A DNA stretch of 64,000 nucleotides. Source: Kyrpidia spormannii (GTDB taxonomy: Bacteria; Bacillota; Bacilli; Kyrpidiales; Kyrpidiaceae). Positions 59,781-64,000 of this stretch are shown piece after piece (the first letter of the stretch is position 1; the number at the start of each line of letters is the position of its first letter). The stretch is from assembly GCF_002804065.1 (NCBI RefSeq), contig NZ_CP024955.1:124001-188000 (forward strand), in the 5' to 3' direction. A program made the translations under genes and the position numbers. The notes under the pieces are model-generated. The model did no database searches. It was given only the letters and a program-made list of their open reading frames with translations, and had not been told where the DNA came from.

Positions 59781-60886
59781 CGCCGAAAATCCCCGTTCCC
59801 ACTTGCGCGCTGAACCACCGGGGATTGATCTGGTGGGTAATGGTAACGTCTGTGGATGCCCCGGTACTGTTACTCCCATCCTTGGTGATCGAACGAAGCG
59901 ACAGCGGCATGGCAGTGGCGACCGGCCTGGGGATCGTGATAGTCTGGGCGCTGTCGGCACTCCTGTTGGCGATGGTGAGACGGTGCCCCGGGCAGAGCTT
60001 TGTCGACGCGGCACGCTGGGCGTTTGGCCGGTGGGCCGGCGGAGCCGTGGCCTTGACACTGGCGGCGGCGGGAGTTCTGTACATGGGGTATACCTCGGCC
60101 ATCGTGTTTCATCTCGTGGAGGCGATGCTCCTCCCGAAAACGCCCCGTTTGGTACTTGGCGCCTATTGGATTGGGTTCTCCAGCTATTTGGCGTTCCTGG
60201 GGCCCGATGCGGGCGGCCGGCTGGCCAGTCTGGTGGCGGTGCCCACCGTGGTCCTGTCTTTTTTTCTCGGGGCAGGGGCATTGACCCTCCCTCACGAATG
60301 GAATCATCTCCTGCCGTTGTTTGGAAACAGCATGAGTTCTTTGCTCCAAGGTGCCCTGGTGGCGGCCCCCTTTTTGTTGAAGGCGTTTTTGCCCATCTGT
60401 GCAGGCCTACCCTACCTGCAACCCACTACGAAATGGCAAGTGATGGTGATATGGGGATTTGCCGGAAGCCTGGCCTTGCAGATGGTTCAGGCTGTGCTCG
60501 CCCTCGCCGTTTTGGGGCCGGTGGGCACTGCCGTGGCCACCTGGCCGGCCCTGGATATCATCCAGCTGTACAGTTCGGGGTTTTACTTGGTGCGCTTTGA
60601 TTACCTGCTTGTCATCATCTCCCTGGCGCTCTCGTCGACCAGTGTCGGCCTGTCCCATCTGTTTCTGGCGGAAATCGTCGCCAGGGTCTTTCAAGTCAGC
60701 CGCACCTGGCCGGTGATTCTCATCGCGGGGGTTGCCATGGGCATGTGTCTTTGGGGGCAGCGGCTGGTTTTCCGAGAGTTGGAGACGCCTCCATTCTCCA
60801 TCGAAATGGCCGCCCTTGGTTTTGGTGTTTTCATCCTGGGCGTGGCCGCCCTGGGAGCTTTCAGGGCGAGGAGGCGGTCGGCATGA
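59777..60886 (+). CDS. Spore germinant receptor B subunit (GerKB-like permease)
   Basis: APC-superfamily-like permease subunit, predicted site of germinant binding. 369 residues, ten membrane helices. It contains GLIWWVMVTSVDAPVLLLPSLVIERSDSG at the first helix and FVDAARWAFGRWAGG. ATG 59777 overlaps the A-subunit stop (ATGA), so the subunits are translationally coupled. Confidence 0.9.
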   Translation: MTPKIPVPTCALNHRGLIWWVMVTSVDAPVLLLPSLVIERSDSGMAVATGLGIVIVWALSALLLAMVRRCPGQSFVDAARWAFGRWAGGAVALTLAAAGVLYMGYTSAIVFHLVEAMLLPKTPRLVLGAYWIGFSSYLAFLGPDAGGRLASLVAVPTVVLSFFLGAGALTLPHEWNHLLPLFGNSMSSLLQGALVAAPFLLKAFLPICAGLPYLQPTTKWQVMVIWGFAGSLALQMVQAVLALAVLGPVGTAVATWPALDIIQLYSSGFYLVRFDYLLVIISLALSSTSVGLSHLFLAEIVARVFQVSRTWPVILIAGVAMGMCLWGQRLVFRELETPPFSIEMAALGFGVFILGVAALGAFRARRRSA

Positions 60887-61998
60887 GAAGACAGAGGCTG
60901 TCGGCATGGCTTAGGGTCATGGTGGTGGCCGGTCTTCTCGCGGGGTGCTGGGACTATCAGGATATCGAAAATCGGGTCTTGGGGCTTGGAATGGGTTTTT
61001 TTGAGGGTCCGGAGGGGCGTATGGATGTGCTCATGGAGATCCCCAGTTTGCAACAAAAGGGGAAAATGGCCTCGGTGATCCTGCAGAAGCGCGTCAAGAG
61101 TTTGAAGGATATGGCCATGGAGTTTGACCGGGGCTTTGATGTCTATCGCCCGGATTTCTCCCATTTTCAGGTGTTGGTATTCGATGAGGATTTGGCCAGG
61201 AACCGCGGCATTACCGACATTATTGAATTTATGCTCCGGGCCGGACACATTCCCACCGGAACCCGGCTTGTGATTTCAGCGGCCCCGGAGCAGGTTTATT
61301 TTCGGGCGTTCTCCGAGCAGCGAAAACCGCTTCGGTCGGTGGAGATCGCCAGTGTGATCGACAAAGCCGACACGACGTTTCCTTTGGTTCGCAGGTATCG
61401 GGTGGGGGAATACGTCGGGCCCAGTCAGCACCACGAACCGGTGCTTCTGCCGGTGGTGGATTATGTACAGGGACGGTTTGCGCCCGTGGCGGCCGCCCTG
61501 ATGCGGGACGGTCGGGAAATCGCCCGGCTCAACGGGGATCAGTGGATGGGGGTGAACTGGCTGAGGAACCCGGGGTTTAAGCCCTTCGTTGAAGGGAAGA
61601 TACGTTCGGACCAAGGGGAATACCTCGTCAATGTTTTGTCCCATTCCGCCAAGATAACGGTGACGGGCCCCGCGCAACATCCCATCGTGAACGTGAATGT
61701 CCGCTTGAAGGCGGCTCTCATGCAAAGCAAGATGGACACGGGTCAGGTGACGGGGCTTTTGCCGATGCATGAGGTCGAGGCGGATGTGGCGGGCCAAGTG
61801 CGCCGCCAAATCGAAACTAGCCTTGAGTTCCTGCGCCAGCACAACGCGGACATTCTCCACTTCAAGAACCTGGTCAGGCGCCGCAGACTCTTTTTTGCCG
61901 ACCCTGCGGCTGAGGTTTTTGACTTGAGCCGGGCGATTTTTCGGGTGGACGTGCACGCGGTGGTTCAGGAGAAGGATATGATCCGGAAAGGGCTTTAG
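60883..61998 (+). CDS. Spore germinant receptor C subunit (GerKC-like lipoprotein)
   Basis: Lipoprotein on the outer face of the spore inner membrane. 371 residues. The signal peptide (RQRLSAWLRVMVVAGLLAGC) ends in a clear LAGC lipobox and is followed by WDYQDIENR, the GerAC hallmark. The mature part shows GLGMGF, GFDVYRPDFSHFQVLVFDEDLA and the C-terminal VNVNVRLKAAL domain. ATG 60883 overlaps the B-subunit stop, with GAGGAGG upstream. It completes a receptor in A-B-C order. Confidence 0.93.
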   Translation: MRRQRLSAWLRVMVVAGLLAGCWDYQDIENRVLGLGMGFFEGPEGRMDVLMEIPSLQQKGKMASVILQKRVKSLKDMAMEFDRGFDVYRPDFSHFQVLVFDEDLARNRGITDIIEFMLRAGHIPTGTRLVISAAPEQVYFRAFSEQRKPLRSVEIASVIDKADTTFPLVRRYRVGEYVGPSQHHEPVLLPVVDYVQGRFAPVAAALMRDGREIARLNGDQWMGVNWLRNPGFKPFVEGKIRSDQGEYLVNVLSHSAKITVTGPAQHPIVNVNVRLKAALMQSKMDTGQVTGLLPMHEVEADVAGQVRRQIETSLEFLRQHNADILHFKNLVRRRRLFFADPAAEVFDLSRAIFRVDVHAVVQEKDMIRKGL

Positions 61999-62054
61999 CT
62001 GGCTCAGGATACCCCCGGCTTGCGCGAGGGGGGCCGATGCGTGTACCCTAGCTA

Positions 62055-62078
62055 CGAGGCACACTCGATCGTGCCTCG
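62055..62078 (+). repeat. Perfect 8-bp hairpin after the germinant receptor operon
   Basis: CGAGGCAC (62055-62062) and GTGCCTCG (62071-62078) with an 8-nt loop. There is no T-run on either strand. It may still mark the operon end, or be an operator for the following gene. Confidence 0.45.
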
Positions 62079-62200
62079 AAGAATGAGAAGATAGACTCGG
62101 ACAAGCCTCGGTGGTTGAAAGGGTTGGGCAGAAAAGAGATCGTCGGGTAAGGCCGGCCGGGGACCACCGACGGAGAGAGACGGAGATGGCGGAGGGGAAC

Positions 62201-63454
62201 ATGAAGAAAAGCAGAATGTTTTGGCTGTCCCTGGCGGTGGTTCTCGCCCTCGGCGGCACTTTTGGGCTGGGGTATTGGCAAGGGGCGCGCAGTGCCCGGG
62301 GGGATCTCCAGGCGCAAAGCCCCGGAGGAGGATCGACCCCCGTGGAGGCGGCCGCGGCGCCCATGCATGTACTGCTCATCGGATACGACGCCCGGCCGGG
62401 GCAGAATTACGGGAACACGGATACGTTGATTGTGGCCAGTTTTGACCCCCAGTCCAAGCGCCTGGCGATGCTTTCGGTACCCCGGGACACTCGGGTGGCG
62501 ATCCCCGGGCACGGGTATGACAAAATCAACGCTGCCATGAATCTGGGTGGTGTGAAATTGACGGAGCAGATGGTGAGTTCTCTGGTCGGCGTTTCTCTCG
62601 ACCATTATGTGCGGGTGAATTTTGAACAGTTCAAAGGCGTGATCGATGCCCTGGGCGGGGTAACCGTGAATGTCGACAAGAATATGTATTATGTCACCGG
62701 GGACGCCCAGGACGGGGTGATCAACCTGCACAAAGGGGTCCAACATTTAAACGGGGATCAAGCCCTGCAGTTCGTTCGCTATCGCCAGGATCCCTTGGGG
62801 GACATCACCCGGACCCAGAGGCAGCAAGAACTCCTCAAAGCCCTGGCCGATCAAGCTCTGCAACCGTCCACCATCGTCAAGCTTCCGGTGTTGATCCCCC
62901 GGGTGATGCAGGCGGTGGACACCGATTTCTCGCTGTTGGATGTGCTCAGGCTGACCCGGATGGCCGGTGGCATGAGCGGGCAGCAGGTGATCAGTGAAAC
63001 GCTTCCGGGTCAGTTTTTGAACCTGAATGGCGTGAGTTATTGGCAGGTCGACCCTGGGCAGGCCAAGCAGGTGATGGCTGAACTCGATGAAGGAAAGCGG
63101 GTGAGCCAGGTCGTGGAAAGCCCCGGAGCAGGAAGCGGCTCTTCCACAACCGGCGGTTCATCGGCTCCAGGCGGTGGAACCGGCGGTTCGCCGGGAACGG
63201 ATGGCTCTTCGGGAGCTTCGGGTTCCACCTCCGCCAGTGGGTCCAGTTCCGGGGGAAGTCAGACACCCACTGCGACGGTGCTGGGGCAAAATGTTCACGT
63301 CCGCAGCGGGCCGGGCACAAACTACCGAATCATCGGGTCGGTAGCCGGCGGGGAGACGGTGACCTTGATCCAGCAAAATGGCGACTGGTGGCTGGTGATG
63401 ACGCCGGATGGTATGAGGGGGTACATGTCGGCGGCATGGTTGCGGGTCGACTAG
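62201..63454 (+). CDS. LytR-CpsA-Psr (LCP) protein with C-terminal SH3 domain
   Basis: LCP enzymes transfer undecaprenyl-linked glycopolymers (teichoic acid-type) to peptidoglycan. 417 residues from ATG 62201 with GGAGGGG upstream; ATG 62186 is an alternative. A signal anchor (about 8-27) precedes the LCP domain (about 45-290) with IGYDARPG, NTDTLIVASF, SVPRDTRVAIPG, KINAAMNLGG and RYRQDPLGDITRTQRQQ, the arginines and aspartates of which bind the pyrophosphate lipid. A Gly/Ser-rich linker (about 306-354) leads to a bacterial SH3 domain (VHVRSGPGTNYRIIGSV to the end). Confidence 0.92.
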   Translation: MKKSRMFWLSLAVVLALGGTFGLGYWQGARSARGDLQAQSPGGGSTPVEAAAAPMHVLLIGYDARPGQNYGNTDTLIVASFDPQSKRLAMLSVPRDTRVAIPGHGYDKINAAMNLGGVKLTEQMVSSLVGVSLDHYVRVNFEQFKGVIDALGGVTVNVDKNMYYVTGDAQDGVINLHKGVQHLNGDQALQFVRYRQDPLGDITRTQRQQELLKALADQALQPSTIVKLPVLIPRVMQAVDTDFSLLDVLRLTRMAGGMSGQQVISETLPGQFLNLNGVSYWQVDPGQAKQVMAELDEGKRVSQVVESPGAGSGSSTTGGSSAPGGGTGGSPGTDGSSGASGSTSASGSSSGGSQTPTATVLGQNVHVRSGPGTNYRIIGSVAGGETVTLIQQNGDWWLVMTPDGMRGYMSAAWLRVD

Positions 63455-63463
63455 CCTGGAATC

Positions 63464-63506
63464 TGTGATACCCGTCACAGGTCGCGGGCGGAGCGGGTGG
63501 TACGCT
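63464..63506 (+). promoter_or_regulatory. FNR/CRP-type box and promoter of the YwiC-like gene
   Basis: TGTGA (63464-63468), six bases, TCACA (63475-63479): an exact match to the CRP/FNR family consensus, extended to CTGTGA/TCACAG. A -10-like TACGCT lies at 63501-63506. If transcription starts at 63513, the box centre is at -41.5 and the hexamer at -12 to -7, the class II activator geometry. There is no good -35, as expected for an activated promoter. Confidence 0.65.
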
Positions 63507-63523
63507 CGGAGCGAGAAGTGCGT

Positions 63524-63557
63524 TCCGCCCGGCGTCCGGGGATGGTCGCCGGGCGGA
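63524..63557 (+). repeat. Perfect 11-bp inverted repeat in the YwiC-like leader
   Basis: TCCGCCCGGCG (63524-63534) and CGCCGGGCGGA (63547-63557) with a 12-nt loop and no T-run. An alternative pairing GCGTCC (63532-63537) / GGACGC (63555-63560) overlaps it. It would form in the 5' leader of the downstream gene. Confidence 0.5.
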
Positions 63558-63587
63558 CGCCAGGTCCGTCGCGGGGGGCGAAAATGG

Positions 63588-64000
63588 ATGAAATGGGTCA
63601 TTCCTCGGGAACACGGGGCGTGGATGATGTGGATCGGACCCCTGGTGATCGGGATCGCCGCGACGCCGTGGAACCCGCTCCAGATCCTGCTCGCCGGAGC
63701 CAGTTTGTTCGCGTTTATGACGGCGGAGCCATTCCTCCAGGGGTTACGCCAGCCTGGGCGCCGGGGCTACTGGTGGCGATGGGCTGCGGGGTATGGAGTG
63801 GTGGCCGCCGCCTTCGGCGTCCCGCTTTTGGTGGCGGAACCGCGCCTGGGGTTCGTGGTCCTTGGGGCCGGGGTGTCCCTAGCGGCGAACAGTGCCTTTG
63901 CCCTGCTTCGGCAAGATCGGCACTTGTTGAACGATTTTCTCGCCATGGCCGGGCTGGCGCTGACGGGAATCGCCGCTTACCTGGTGGGGCGGGGGAGTGT
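63588..64000 (+). CDS. YwiC-like membrane protein, 3' end cut by window edge
   Basis: 137 codons are visible and the frame is open to the window end. It begins MKWVIPREHGAWMMWIGPLV; the REHGAW motif near the N-terminus is the hallmark of the YwiC-like family. At least four hydrophobic helices follow. ATG 63588 has GGGGGG about 9 nt upstream. In B. subtilis ywiC sits beside fnr and nar genes of anaerobic respiration, which agrees with the FNR-type box here. The molecular function of the family is unknown. Confidence 0.8.
   Translation, partial: MKWVIPREHGAWMMWIGPLVIGIAATPWNPLQILLAGASLFAFMTAEPFLQGLRQPGRRGYWWRWAAGYGVVAAAFGVPLLVAEPRLGFVVLGAGVSLAANSAFALLRQDRHLLNDFLAMAGLALTGIAAYLVGRGS

Overview
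The window is about 64 kb of continuous bacterial chromosome with high G+C and a gene order typical of the Firmicutes. It carries the gltX-cysES / sigH / secE-nusG / rplKAJL / rpoBC block, then the str (rpsL-rpsG-fusA-tuf), S10, spc and alpha operons. Sporulation and germination genes (sigH, gerD, kbaA, pdaB, a GerA-type receptor operon), a cysteine T-box, a glmS ribozyme and Zn-type S14 and L33 point to an endospore-forming member of the Bacillales. The high G+C, frequent GTG/TTG starts and several departures from the Bacillus subtilis order suggest a Kyrpidia/Alicyclobacillus-like thermophile. That placement is inference from gene content, not from a database match. I saw no insertion sequence, prophage, CRISPR array, tRNA or rRNA.

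Layout. 1-6 kb: gltX (5' end cut off), a Cys T-box, cysE, cysS, rlmB, rae1 and sigH. 6-10 kb: rpmG, secE, nusG, rplK, rplA, the L10 leader, rplJ, rplL and an RsmC-like methyltransferase. 10-18 kb: a candidate attenuator, rpoB and rpoC. 18-22.5 kb: an L7Ae-like protein, rpsL, rpsG, fusA, tuf and a terminator. 22.5-38.5 kb: the S10-spc-alpha supercluster, with secY, adk, map, a KOW protein, infA and rpoA. 38.5-40.4 kb: truA, rplM and rpsI. 40.4-44.6 kb: mrp, gerD (minus), kbaA, pdaB (minus) and a SpoIIM-like protein. 44.6-48.5 kb: arginase, then a sulfate-assimilation set (APS reductase, TSUP permease, ATP sulfurylase). 48.5-55.7 kb: cdaA and cdaR, a TDT-family transporter, glmM, a glmS ribozyme and glmS. 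55.8-58.1 kb: an azlC/azlD branched-chain amino acid exporter opposite an XRE-cupin regulator, and hsp20. 58.3-62 kb: a tricistronic germinant receptor under a sigma-G-like promoter. 62-64 kb: an LCP-SH3 cell-wall protein and the 5' part of a YwiC-like membrane protein behind an FNR/CRP-type palindrome.

How it fits together. The first 40 kb is the translation and transcription machinery, with local control by a T-box, an L10 leader, several sigma-A promoters and clear intrinsic terminators. The remainder links sporulation and germination, sulfur assimilation toward the cysteine made by CysE, and cell-wall precursor synthesis (GlmS/GlmM with c-di-AMP synthase). Relative to B. subtilis, four things are missing from their usual positions: mini-RNase III (mrnC), the ECF ecfA1A2T module, cwlD, and sigW-rsiW. 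The cysH locus sits where sigW-rsiW would be, and the cdaA-cdaR-glmM operon is split by a TDT transporter.

Most of the window is ordinary, and I found no convincing wholly new multi-gene system. The observations most worth testing are non-coding: a candidate attenuator in front of rpoB, an FNR/CRP box spaced exactly for class II activation of the YwiC-like gene, perfect palindromes in the TDT-transporter and hsp20 promoters, and a dyad downstream of the cysH promoter.
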